DNA from: Cyprinodon diabolis
Lineage: Eukaryota; Chordata; Actinopteri; Cyprinodontiformes; Cyprinodontidae
NCBI GenBank assembly: GCA_030533445.1
Contig: CM060062.1
Span: forward strand, 7,172,456 to 7,236,455
DNA: 64,000 nucleotides
Reading direction: 5' to 3'
Positions 36,742 through 48,776 of the stretch are shown here, piece after piece. The position numbers and the translations under genes were made by a program. How positions within the stretch are numbered: the stretch's first letter is position 1; each line of letters begins with the position of its first letter. A model generated the notes under the pieces. The model ran no database searches and was not told the DNA's origin. It saw nothing but the letters and a program-made list of their open reading frames with translations.

Positions 36742-39601
36742 CCTCCCCTATGACAGAGTGACGCTCAGCAGTAGAGAAGGACTGGAGGGTTGTATATCTG
36801 TGACGAAAGACTATGTAGGACAGTCCAAACTCCCCTACAAGGACTCTGTAAAGGGCTCTATGTGCGTGTGACGCACATTCTTGGTACTGTGATAATTTAT
36901 TGGGTGACAAAGAGAGGACTGTACAAACTAAACAGGAAACTGTTACTTGATGCAGCAATGTCACAGGTGGAATAAGCTTTTCCTTTAAGCCAATTTCATT
37001 CTCGAATCTTTTAGCCAATCCATTTTGAAGGCAATTTTTTTTTTACTAGGTGAATCTTTTGAACTGAGAATTTATATCAATCCATTTTATATCACCTGGG
37101 GATTTACTGCTGTTTTAAATCCAATTTCATACTTATAGATCCAATATATAAATATTTTTAAATCTCATTTCCTAATTACATAATTTTGGAGCCTATGAAA
37201 GTAAAAGAAACTACAGATCAGGGTAGTGAGGTCATGGTTGAGTTATTTCTCATGGATTTCAAGGAAACAGAAGAAAAAAAATTTTAGCTTTGACAATGTT
37301 TCTTTGACGTCCCTGAGTCTCGAAAGTTGAAAAAAATACACCATTGATAATGCAATCAAGAACCAAGCTTGGTTTCATGTTGATTTAGTGTTTCCCATCA
37401 TAGAACAACACACTGGCACAGACACACTGACAACATTTTTGGTGGTCTGTCCGAGTGGACAGTCTGGGTAAAATGTGTTCTTTTACTGCAATCTGAGTCA
37501 GTTTTCAGTTGTAATCATCTTGAAAGACAATCTATCAGATTAAAATGGGCTACTGTGAGCTAATGATGGATCCAAATTATCCCATGTTTTCTCATCATGC
37601 CATCTTGCAATGTAATTCATATTCAAAAATTGTATTTACTTGATGTGACTTTTGTGAAATAACAGCAGACTTCCTTTGAATAAGCTGAGGCTACTTTTTT
37701 TTTCCTACAAAAGGTTTTTCATCCTACCATAGGAAAGGACTGTAAATGTGAATGGGGATATTAATTATCTTCTCGAACTCTCTCTGCATCAGTCCAATGC
37801 GATAACCTACCAAAATTTTCAACGATCTAACTTAAAGAGAAACTAACATTGCTTGCATTTGAATTTGTGCGCTATTTGTGTATTCACAAACACAGGAGAA
37901 TGCATCTGGAATTTTTTCTCCCCCTTCAGTGATTAGAGACTGACTCAAAATAGGTTAGGCAATCACGTTGCAGTGCAATGATTTAAGGTGGAATATCTAT
38001 ATGTAGCAGAGGCAGGAGATGCAGAGCCTAAAGCCAAGCCAAAATAAACATGGCAGCAAAGAAGGATGCACACATACAGCAGCTGCTGCTATCACATCTG
38101 AAAAAGGAAAAGAAAGAGTGTACATGTGTAAGCTGTCATGGTTTTTCATGGTGTCTGCTGCTATTTAAATTGTTACCATGATTGGCTGAAACCAAACTGT
38201 GGCGGGCACTAGAAGGTTGCTTCGCCCAAACAGCCTGTAAGTTTCTGCTGAAAGTCCCTCCAATTCTGAACAGATTTGATTGAAGCAATGTTAGATTAAT
38301 ATAGTAGCAGCAAAATGGCCTTTCTCAGGCAAACGCCAACCAAATGGCAGCCCACTTCCCTGCAACTCCTAGCAATATCCCATCCAACTTCCAGCCACTA
38401 GTCTTCTCCTGGGAATGCATTGTTTATACTCTGATTACACACTTTCACTGAATTACAGGGTCTGACCAGGAGATGACGCTTTCTTTAGATCTTAATCTTA
38501 ATGTCCAAAACAATACATGTGTATGCCTAAACACAAAGTTCTGTTTGTTGAGGCCATAACAATCTGCCTCATCTGCTCTCTACCACAGGTGGTGCACTGG
38601 GTTTGAGAAGGGGCTGTCATTTGTTTACCAGCATCAAACATAGTTTGCTCCTGAGCTATTTCTAGGTGTTGTACCTGTTTTTAAATCCCTCTGGTGAACT
38701 CATGATCAAATGGTCAGGTGGCCTGATACATCATGCTAAGGGAATTAGCATGCCAATGCAGGCAATGTTCATCTGGGACTCTGGGAAACACACTGAACAA
38801 AACTTATTAGAAACAATGTAGAAATTTAACATCTCCTAAATAAAATATTGATTAATGAAATATTTCAAATCAGCAAAATAAGCTAAAATGTAGACCTTGG
38901 TGTGACTTGATACTCTGAGAAACTATTCACCTATTCACACATTGACTGTATGATTTAAATAGATAAGGAAACTATTGCTAAAATTAGCCAAAAAAATTAC
39001 TTTTCTTATTAAGTATTCCCTCTTATGCTTATGTCAGGATAATTCTTTATGAAATTATCAACCTGGATAAACTGTTTAAAAACTGCTTTCATATTACAGA
39101 TTTTACTGGATAATTTTTTTTTTTTTGAAATGGTTCAACTGAAAAAGATAAAAATTCTGAAAAACAAATTCCAAACAAAAACTAAAGGTTTCCATTAATG
39201 TATCATTCATTTATCTAACCATATATCAGTTATCGTTTATCTGATTTTGCTTAAATCTTTACAAAATCCAACAAAAGAACAAGCTGTTTTGACGCATTTA
39301 CTGGCTACATAAAAAGAATAAATTTTCTGCATATGACAGAAATGAAAATAACATTAAAAACATCTCATTCTTCTCTTATTTGAGTTTGGATCAGGAATCA
39401 TCAGTGGAAAAATTGGATGATCTTAAACACTAAATATAACTAAACATGCTGTTCATAAATGATGGAGACTTTTGCTTTGAAAAGAGTTTGAACTTATCTC
39501 AAAATAATACAAGGTAACTTGAAATGGATGAATTTAACTGGAATGGTTTCCTTTTTCTGTCGGTTTGTCATGACTGGAAGTTTTTTACATTACATAAGTG
39601 G

Positions 39602-39602
<1 letters not shown>

Positions 39603-39634
<32 letters not shown>
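39603..39634. repeat. (TA)n microsatellite
   Basis: About 16 AT/TA units within the probable klf15 3' UTR. A second, weaker AT/GTAT tract is at 40166-40199. Confidence 0.92.
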
Positions 39635-39637
<3 letters not shown>

Positions 39638-40497
39638 GCAGAATAGAAACAAAAGCATCCTTGAAGTACTCCCCTCTGTATTGAATGTGCCACAAGTGCC
39701 TTTTTTATTGACATCTTCTAATACATTTTTCTCACTTTTCCTGGGTTTTTTTTCTTGTGTTTTCATTATATCTCTGCAAAACTTCAGCCAAATGTGCCAC
39801 AGGAAGGCATACGTCCCCTTCTTTGCCATAAATGTGACAAGTGTTAACATTCTTTAATAGAACTGAACAAGAAAATGATTGTTGAAATGTAAAGGAAAAG
39901 TAGTGTTCTGCTTATTTTCTAAGTGATTGACTGATCATTTTTGAATGTTCAGCACGTGGCCCTTGATGCTGTATGTAGAAAGTGTACTTACTGTCAGGCA
40001 TTCCTTCCATGCAAACAGAAGACACACAATTTTTTCTGAATGTGTATTAGATGTGATCCCAAGAATGTATGTAAATACTGTACATGCATCAGAAAGGACA
40101 ACTGCTTGTAATGATATCTGTGATTAATATTTTTTTTTAAATGTAAAAAAAAACTGTATATAGCATTTTAAATATAAATATATATATATGTATGTATACT
40201 GTAAGATATGGAAAATATTTTTTTGCTGGTGTTCCTAGACCACATATGTTAAAGTGGCTCAGCGAGTGTTTTAGGATACGGTCAGAAATCTGGAAAGAAA
40301 TGTACCTGCCAAACTATTTTTGCAAGCACTTACTTTCTTAAAGTTCTTTCAGCAGGTGAAGAAAAGGTATTTGATATTGTATCTGGAAAATATCTCCTGA
40401 GTTGTTTACAAAATGTGGTTTGTACACACTAAAAATAAGAATTGACTCAAATTCTTATATACGGTTTGCTTTGTTCTACTATGTAAAACACATTTAC

Positions 40498-40503
40498 AAT
40501 AAA
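40498..40503 (+). terminator. Candidate klf15 polyadenylation signal
   Basis: AATAAA followed about 20 bases later by the GT-rich CTGGTGTGGTTAAT. This is the strongest signal-plus-downstream-element pair seen after the klf15 stop. Confidence 0.5.
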
Positions 40504-40525
40504 TTACTAAAACTTAAATCCTGGT

Positions 40526-42429
40526 GTGGTTAATCATATAATTTTAATTTTTACAATAATTTCTAATATCTCAGGTGTTTGCTTTGAATTTAATAATTAA
40601 AGTATAGACCTGTGATACATTTCTAATATTATTAGGTCATAAAATAAAAAGAGTATGGAAACATATAATAATGATGAGATTCTGTTAGAAAAACAATCTC
40701 AAAAATTGACTAATAACAGTAGAATATAAGCATCTTAATTGTTTGTTCTGCAGGTGAAATAGTTTCAAGTTTAAATTTGCCTCCAAGCCACAAAGTTAAC
40801 TGTTGCTCGTTAGGATAAGGGAAATATTTCCATTTTAAATGTGCTACTTAACAAAGGTGGATTTTGATTATTAGTTGGGTCTAAAATATGTTAACACAAA
40901 AAAAGGTCAACTTAATTCTATCTATGCATCCAGATCAACATAGATGACCTCCATTTAAAAAAATAAAGCAGAGATGCAGTTTTCATAAACTCTCTGTAAT
41001 GTTTGTGTAGGTTTTTTTTTTTTTTTTTTTTCGTTTCTGAACCACAATTCAAATTCAGCCTGTTTTTTATTTGTCTAGACTAAACAGGAAGTAATGGCTA
41101 ATATTTGAATGTGTATTCTGTCAGTGCGTCATTTTGTTCTATGTTCTATTGAGTGTCTGTGTTCGATCCAATCAAGGTCCAATTTACAAAAAAATGAAAT
41201 GTGATACAATAAGTAACACACGTACTTTTTAAAATATTTCACAAATATCTAAATTTACCATACTTTTCTACACTAATGAAAACTATCAAAACAACAAAAC
41301 TACCTCTGCTACTTCAATCAAAAATAAATACAATAGCACTACAATCACCTGATAAGACTAACATTTCAATCTGGTCAGAAAAACACTGAGGGGTGAGACA
41401 AGGTTACCAATTAAAAACAAATAAAAGAGCTAACCAAAGTTTTGCAAAACAAGATCATGTTCTGGTGTCTTTGTATTAGTTAGTTGGCGTGCAGCATCAT
41501 TTAAAACTGTTGTAAAGTTTGATTAAATTAACACTGCCTGAGCCCAACATACTGTAAAGACCATACCAGTAATCTTATTTAAACGTAGGAAAAGGAAGAT
41601 TAAAGACGCTGACATTTTCCCCTGGGAAAAAAAACAGTTTGGCATTTGCCTGATGTCTGTACTTGATCTGTGCAACAAAAAAAATCAGGATCCAGTCTCA
41701 CAACAAGAGTTGGTGGTGTCTGAAGATGTCCTTTTACCTACTTACAGTATTTCTATTTTGTTTAAAGTACAGCTTTAGAAGGGATTGAAAACAGCAACAT
41801 TTCAATCAACTTAAGGAAAAGGGAGCAACAGTTATCAAATAAGTTCTAACATTTACCTCTGATACTTACCTCACATAAATCCAGATGTTTTGCTGCCAGC
41901 CTTCTACCTTTAATCCAAGCATGACAATTACGGTTCTCATGGCCTGCACGACCATCGCTCATACTAGCTGACATGATAAAGTTAGTAAAATTTGCAACTC
42001 ATTTATTAAAACCTTCCTCCATTCCTGATCTGTGGTCCATGTTAGCTTGCTACCTCTGTTCATTTCAAGCATAACGTAAACATATGACCACACCGAGTTT
42101 ACTTTTGCGGCTTTGTTTACTCCAATCGATGGAATTATGTCCAATTTGCATTTACTTTTTTAGATATTTTTAAAATGATTTGAACTTCAGGTTTCAACAA
42201 CAATAAATCAGTCTTTTGCTCATTAAGACACATGTTAAAGACAAAAATCGTTTCATATATGAGAAAAAACATCTGAGCTTTTTCATAATTTTGTAACGCT
42301 TAAGAAGTAAAATATTTGTGAAAATCAACATCATTCCATACCCAATCAGGCCTGGAAAATAATAAAAGCATATTCCATAAATATTTTTTAATATTGCTAG
42401 AACTCTGTCTTCTTTTTCTTTATTTTAAC
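40526..42429. other. Intergenic, no gene recognised
   Basis: AT-rich sequence with a T homopolymer near 41012-41031. No coding potential or named repeat recognised. Confidence 0.35.
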
Positions 42430-42652
42430 AAACAACTGAGATGAATAACAATAATAGAACTTTGTTGATCTCTCCTCTGCATTTGACCCATCGCCTTGGG
42501 GTGCAGTGGGCTGCCATTGTGCGGCACACAGGGAGCAGTGTTGGGTTAAGGGTCTTTCTCAGGGACCCAGAGTGCAGGCATTGGGGATCTAACCAGGTAC
42601 TTGCAACCTTCTCAGAATACAAGCGTACTACTCTAACCACTAGGCCAACCCT
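42430..42652 (-). mobile_element. tRNA-derived SINE
   Basis: Read on the minus strand, the head contains an A box TGGCCTAGTGG (42637-42647) and a B box GGTTAGATCCC (42584-42594). The body follows with GCACTCTGGGTCCCTGAGAA and CCCTTAACCCAACACTGCTC, and an A/T-rich tail ends near 42430. The body is shared with the fragment at 7425-7520. The family is common in fish, but I cannot name it with certainty. No clear target-site duplication was found. Confidence 0.75.
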
Positions 42653-43574
42653 CGCCAAGAGACAATTTCCCTGACCAAGAAACGCACCCAGGCTGCAGCT
42701 GTGAAAGCGTTAAATGCTGACCACTACATTCTGAATAGAAAAATTTATATTTAAAAAGTTTACATTCCTAACATGCTTTGCTCATCACAAAATCATTCGG
42801 ACAGCTGTACTTGAAACATCTCGGTTCCAATAATGTAGGGATTCAATTCTGAAAACAGTGATGCTTTCACATGAAAATAATGTACATTGTGCAATTGAAT
42901 CTAAAAATGTTTAATTAATCTTAAAGAGAAATTAAATGCAACCTTATTTTGGTGTAGTTCTATAATTTAAAGGCCCCTTTAGAAGAACATTATGTTCAGC
43001 AAATCTCAGCATACTGTAAACCATTAACATCCAAGAAATTTCCAACCATCACTGAACCTCCTTAGATCTGTTTGGGTTCTGGTTGGCTGGTCTTTATCTC
43101 TGAATGTCTGACAGCTGAGGAGCAGGGTACTTAAAAAGATAGACATAGATGGAGCAGAATACAATCTACAAATAAACACACCTAAGAAGAATTTTCTAGC
43201 TTCCCATTGCCCTGACATGCATATCTTAGAGCTGCGGAGGGGAAAACTGTGGCCTCAGGGAAAACAGAATATAAGCCTGGGAAAAGAAACATAAAAATCC
43301 CCTGGCTGGCATTGGTACCCTTGACCTTCTTCTTAAGAGACAAACCACCAACCCACTCAGGCCCTCCTGTCAGTTGTTTTAGAGTCAGTCTGTCTTGGCA
43401 ACAACTCTGGAAATTTGTGGTATTCCAATTTAAATCAGTCAAAGCTCACAAGTGAAAGCTAAATCCATTTTCCTGAAGTATTCACAAATTCTGTTTATTT
43501 ATTTCTCGATCAGTGCCTCTGTGTTCATTTTGCATGTTTGCACCTGTGAGCTCAACAAACCCAGTTGTGGCCGA
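42653..43574. other. Intergenic, no gene recognised
   Basis: No recognised gene. Short frames on both strands near 43182-43455 overlap each other and carry no domain. Confidence 0.35.
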
Positions 43575-44060
43575 ATGTCATCTCAAGGCACTTTTCAATT
43601 CAACCAGATCATACAGTCAAATTGATTGAAAGTTTTCTATCTAAGGGAAACCAGTTGCATCGACTCATTGACTCGAAAGCAATCCCTCACACTAAGCATG
43701 CTTTTAGCGACAGTGGAGAGGAAAAACTCCCTTTTCACAGAAGAAACCTCCAGCAGAACTAGACTCAGTGTGAGCGGCCATTTGTCGAGGAGTCAGAAGC
43801 AGACATACAGAAAGAAGCAGACATGCAAAAGGCAACTGTCAACCAGCTCCGCAGGCGGCCCCGCCCAGGAAACTCACAGCCAGGCAGACAAGCTCTGAGC
43901 CAGCTCCCATGTCAGAGGATGAAGAGAGCACATCCAGCCAGTCTCAGTCAGAGAAACAGGACTACACTGAAAAACAGGCAGAGCTCCAACATCTATAAAC
44001 AAAGGTGTTGGTGGCAGCAGCACAGCTATTATTTCTCTCTAGGATGGTGTCATATCCAAA
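43575..44060 (-). mobile_element. L2-type LINE 3' UTR
   Basis: Reverse copy of the L2 end: AATGTCATCTCAAGGCAC, ATCGACTCATTGACTCGAAA, GCGACAGTGGAGAGGAAAAA and TGAGCGGCCATTTG-type blocks, then further inner 3' UTR (CAGCTCCGCAGGCGGCCCCG, AGCCAGGCAGACAAGCTCTG). This inner part also matches the 10640-10960 region of the plus-strand copy. No coding part remains. Confidence 0.82.
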
Positions 44061-44995
44061 CAGGATGTATGTCTTGATACTCAAAGTTGAAAGGAAATGT
44101 AGTGTCTGTTCACCAGTAATATATGAACACTCTTTGCGCTGAAGCCACCTTCAATCCAATTACTGATTCTGTCCTGTTTCCTTTGGAAATCATTTCTAAA
44201 TGTCAAGGCTCTTTATCAGCTGCTTTTTACCTCAATTATGCCTCAAACACAAAGGGAGAATATAACAGAATAAGTCTTCTTTACACAGCCTTTGCTCACA
44301 CTCCTGTAAGATTAATTTTTTTAACGATGGACAGAGTATTTAAAGATTTTCTGCTTTGTGTAACTCCATAGGTTTTTGTGACTGCATTCATATGCAGAAC
44401 TACAGATATCCATGCAAATAACTTAAGAAGTCAAAGGTAAAGCTTAATAAATAAGTCTTGCTTTCCGCAGTCTCTTCTGGTAAGGTCAGTGCAAATTAAT
44501 ATTATGACCCCTATATATGAAGATAGGAGCTTTAATCTTGACACCCTGTTAATCATTTACCTGTTTTTCAGACATACTTATCCATATCATGAAGCACTGA
44601 AAGCAAAACAAAAAACAGAGAATAAAAGCTAAAAATTAACTCAGAAAAGGGAAACATGCATGTAATCATTACCTTTCTGAGAGACCTAATCATTAAAAAA
44701 AAAAAAATTTGCTATGCAGGGACGGAGTGACCGAACCTGACCCGGTGATCGTAAGCTTCCCCCCGCCTGCCTTACAGTGCTTCTGGCCACCCTACCATAT
44801 CAGCAATTTGATGTTTTAGTAAGTGAGTCCTTGTTTCTATGATGTGTCTTTGTTCAGCAGCTTCGCTCGTTGTAAACCAACCAAACCTCTAGTTTCATTC
44901 TGGGGCTCTTAACCAGGCTTGCATTAGGGCTCATAGAACAGCCATTTTCAGCCCAACCAATATTACGCATCCTATTCAGAGACCTCAAGGACCAG
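44061..44995. other. Intergenic, no gene recognised
   Basis: No gene or named repeat recognised. An A homopolymer is near 44694-44706. Confidence 0.35.
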
Positions 44996-45042
44996 CACCA
45001 CATACCCTATAGAATATATAATATTCTATAGGGTATGTGGTG
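44996..45042. repeat. Perfect palindrome, 22-bp arms
   Basis: Arm 44996-45017, beginning CACCACATACCC, is perfectly inverted at 45021-45042 across a 3-base spacer (ATA). AT-rich text repeating TATTCTATAATATATAATAT follows to about 45103. Such a near-spacerless palindrome could extrude as a cruciform. Confidence 0.93.
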
Positions 45043-45110
45043 ATGTTTGAAATGCCATAATATTCTATAATATATAATATATTCTATAATATATAATATT
45101 TCTATGACCC
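45043..45110. repeat. AT-rich short tandem repeats beside the palindrome
   Basis: Repeats of ATTCTATAATATATAATAT and close variants, related to the spacer side of the adjacent palindrome (AGAATATATAATATTCT). Confidence 0.7.
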
Positions 45111-45331
45111 CTTTAATTAATATCCCTTTGGAAAATGTTGAACTGATTTTTGTAGCCATCTTCTATCTTCTTCTAATAATTTAAAGCTGCCCACTTTGCT
45201 GTTCCAAAAACGTCTTCTTCTATTATTTTAAAACAGTCTCCTTTCTCCTTTGTTAATGTGAATGGTTAATGCGTTACCCACCTTAGTAACTGTAATAATA
45301 TTGAGAAAAATTTGGTTTTAATGCATTATAT
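45111..45331. other. Intergenic, nothing recognised
   Basis: Short AT-rich stretch between the palindrome region and the TTCC microsatellite. Confidence 0.35.
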
Positions 45332-45445
45332 TTCCTTCCTTCCTTCCTTCCTTCCTTCCTTCCTTCCTTCCTTCCTTCCTTCCTTCCTTCCATCCTTCCT
45401 TCCTTCCTTCCTTCCTTCCTTCCTTCCTTCCTTCCTTCCTTCCTT
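45332..45445. repeat. (TTCC)n microsatellite
   Basis: About 28 TTCC units with one CCATCC interruption near 45390. The Gly-Arg-Lys-Glu and Phe-Leu-Pro-Ser peptide repeats in overlapping frames are artefacts of it. Confidence 0.95.
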
Positions 45446-48320
45446 GTTCCATATTTTGATAACAATTCTTCTCTCTCACTATGAAATGTGTGTTAAATTC
45501 ATACATAATCTAATTTTTCTGATTTTCAATCCAATTTGAAAAACAGGATTGAGAAATTTGATTCTGTAAATGAATCAAATTTTACCTGAAGAATGTAATG
45601 ACAACTGTGGCTAACACTGGCTAACATTGAGCCACTTCAAAAACTATAGGAAGCTGTTAAGCAATAGGCTGTTCCTTAGTTGTTCTCTGACAGTGGACAC
45701 TAAAGATCATCAGACTGATTCTTGATTAGTCTCGAAATTCTTAAAAGCTATACATCATAAAATATGAAATGAATGGTTCTTAATTCACAAGTCACTTTTT
45801 TTTTATCAGAATTTGAGATTTCAGGATAATTAATTTCTTTTGTTAAAACACAAAAAAGGATTTTATTTTGACAGAACAATGTCTGAGCCAGCCAAGCATA
45901 GCCGACTAATCCTAGTCTAAAAAAATCTCATGTTATCCTAAATAAACATGACCGGTATATATATATGTATTTTTTATTTTATTAAGTTAACTATTAACCG
46001 CTTAGAAACGTTTATGAAAAATCAAATGTATGATATTGTCTTATTTTCAGCATACTTTTGTTTCATGAGGTCTTTTTACAGTAACACAGTGAAAAAAAGT
46101 GCTTGAATGTATTTTTTTTTACTATCCAATTGTGTCTCAGAGGTAGAACCATGAACGCTCTTTCCCGGAAAGTTGCATAAGAAAGAAATTTGAAACACGT
46201 GAGCTCATGTCAGTATAAGATTTGGAACACATGGCAAATTTGCATGGAAATCATACCCCCATTCTCTGGTCTTCCCATTTGCAGCTCTTTCTCTTCAAAC
46301 CACTACCCCCAGCTCTCCCCCCACCCTGCATCTTCTAACATCACTTTGAGAAGTGGATGCAGCCATTTGCTGAGTCATTCTGCAAAATCAAAAAGGTGTC
46401 GGTTAAAAAAGAGGTAGCAAATGAAAAAAGCATGCTGTTTCTGAATGTGCCGCTGTCGTCTCTAGACGTAGATCATGTCGATTTACGAGCCAGAGCAGCC
46501 TTAAAGGCACTCTGGGATGCAGCGGGAGAAGTTAATTCAACACATCTGGTCCTAAACTACCGTCTGCACTCAGAAACATGGCTCTATTCTCGCTTAATGC
46601 TCATGTATAAGGGTCTAACTTTTATTGTTGAAAAAGTGAAAGAGAGGGGCAAGAAATATAAATCACCAGACAACAAAAACACATAGGATGCTTTGTTTTT
46701 AATAGCACAATAAAGCATGTTAGAGGATCTCACATTTAATTAAGAGTGTTTGACATGCAAAATATAGGCAAAGCAATGAAGCAATCAATAATTAAAGTCT
46801 TATGAATGATGGGAAAAAAAGCTGTTGAGTCCATGGTAGGAAATGCATGAAACTAAAAGATACTGTACAAAAAAAGACAAGTTTTACACATAAATCAAGG
46901 GGGCTTTTTTTTTTTCTCCCTATTTATAAAGGTACATTTCCTGCAAACTTTTATGTCTCAGAATATCATTTGGGTTCAACTCAATTCAGCTTTAGGCTTG
47001 TAGATGTGATACATATACTGTACATATTTAGACTGAGTGAATGGACTCACTCTTAATATGCACACGTTGAAATATTTGTTTTAGAAAAACTAAAACTTTA
47101 AACGAGTTTTAAACACTTTTGACAAACAGCAAATTTAAACTAGATAAAGTTTGTTAGGAAGTGCAGAAGTATATGCAAACATCCTGAAATTCAGCAGAAA
47201 ACCATCAGGCATACCATTACAGATGTGGGCAATCAAGGCCATTAAATTCAGAAACCACAAAAGGTTCGAGTCTGTTGCTGGTAGTCCATTTAGCATTGCG
47301 TGACAAATTTACTTGATGGGGGAATGATGAAAATGGTACTTACAGGAGCAGAAGATTCAGGTGTTTCTCTATGTCATTTACTGAGGGCAACATGTGATAA
47401 ACCAAAGTGGAATATAACCCAGCCCTTAATTATTGCATTGAGCATGGATTTTAAAATTCAGTTTTAACTCAGGCCCACATACTGTAATTAAATGTCATGC
47501 ATGAGTCTTTAAATTTGGGTCTTTCTAAGACACAGACAGTTTATATCTAAATCTTTCTGTTGTAACTTCTCATTCTGTTTATGTTTGGCACTCTGATAAA
47601 GACAAATCTTTATGTCAGTAAATCTGCACTTCTAATATGTTTTCTGCCAGAATTGTCCTGCATTTGGTTCTTTTTGTGTCACAATCAGTCAATTGAAAAA
47701 ATCTGATCTTTGGCTTATCATTGCACTGCAGAAAAAGATACAGTGTACTCCTTTAATTTCCAGATTATCTTCTAGCAGCAATTTTATTTTGTAGGCAGCG
47801 GCAGCTTTTATCCATTGAAACACTACAATGAACCGGAAACCTTGTCATTAATAAAGTCCCTGTTTCATATAAATAAAATGTTGGCAAAAAGATTTAGATT
47901 CAAATCTCCTATCGCCATAAAATGTGAAGTACTGTTTTGGTTCCTAATCTGTTGCCTACAGCTGTGTGTACTCGTCACATGATGGCTCAATATCCTTAAG
48001 GGAGTTGAAAGGCAGCGGGGGATACTGTACACAAATCAGAAGGTCACAAGCAAGTTCCCCCTCTGCAAAATATGGCAAGTCATGTGCTAATATGACATTT
48101 GGGATCACATGACAATTGTGCAACTTCATTACAAGTATCAGCCAAGTCCAGACTCACAGTATAGACTGAATTAAGGGTTAATAAAGCAGAAAAACATGTC
48201 ACAACTATAAGCTATTGCTGCGCCAATCTGATGACATTGTGGGGGCTGGAGCCCAACTGTGGTAATATTTTTATTATTATTTCAATATTTAATATTTTAA
48301 TATGGTTTATCTTTCACTGC
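45446..48320. other. Intergenic, no gene recognised
   Basis: Nearly 2.9 kb. The longest frame is 46357-46686 (+), 109 residues and fairly charged, with no recognisable domain, Kozak context or splice sites, so it is not called. No named repeat seen. Confidence 0.35.
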
Positions 48321-48747
48321 TGTCATGGGGTGCACACATACCAGAAATGGAAGGTATTTTATTCTTTTAACATTTCTTTCCTTTGTTTGAGTTGCTGTGG
48401 TGGGGGATGAGCCTCTTTCCTTAGAAACAAAGCGTGGAAATGAGCTGAGAAGGCTTAAAACTGGGCATGGGCTCATTAAGCCATACATGTACCACTGAAC
48501 TATGGGAAGGATTTGGGTTTAGTTAGTTTAAATGTTGCATATGGCATTGCATTAGGTCAATGTTCCTTGGTTAAGTTTGCTTTGTTTGTTAAGTTAAAAG
48601 TTAAGTATTGTTAGATTAAGTTCGCAACTTTTATGTGCCGGTTGATTTTTGCATTGTTTTGGATTTTGTTCATTTTTTGGGTCAATAAAGCACAGATTTT
48701 TTATATTACCTCCTGTGTCCCTTTGCCTTGCTGCTTGGTCCCTGACA
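48321..48747 (+). mobile_element. Probable solo LTR
   Basis: A 427-bp segment starts TGTCATGGGG and ends GGTCCCTGACA, so the termini form TGTCA...TGACA. A TCAATAAAGC poly(A) signal at about 48682 is followed by a pyrimidine-rich end (CTCCTGTGTCCCTTTGCC), a typical R/U5 layout. No primer-binding site or pol follows. Flanks (CACTG before, TACTG after, one base out of register) do not give a clean target-site duplication, so the left edge is uncertain. Confidence 0.45.
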
Positions 48748-48776
48748 TACTGAATCAGTGCAGTTAGATTTCTAGT

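Larger units (their letters stand above)
36742..40525 (+). other. Probable klf15 3' UTR
   Basis: Follows the stop codon without another recognisable gene or mobile element for about 3.8 kb. Earlier AATAAA words occur near 38042, 38838 and 39316, so shorter mRNAs are possible. The last one, at 40498-40503, has the best downstream GT-rich context. The length is an inference. Confidence 0.5.

Noticed and set aside
45283..45539. Open frames of Gly-Arg-Lys-Glu and Phe-Leu-Pro-Ser repeats on both strands
   Set aside because: A TTCC tetranucleotide tract has no stop in any frame, so long frames are expected by construction.
46357..46686. 109-residue charged open frame
   Set aside because: No recognisable domain, splice context or conserved motif. 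Kept only as a mention in the intergenic entry.
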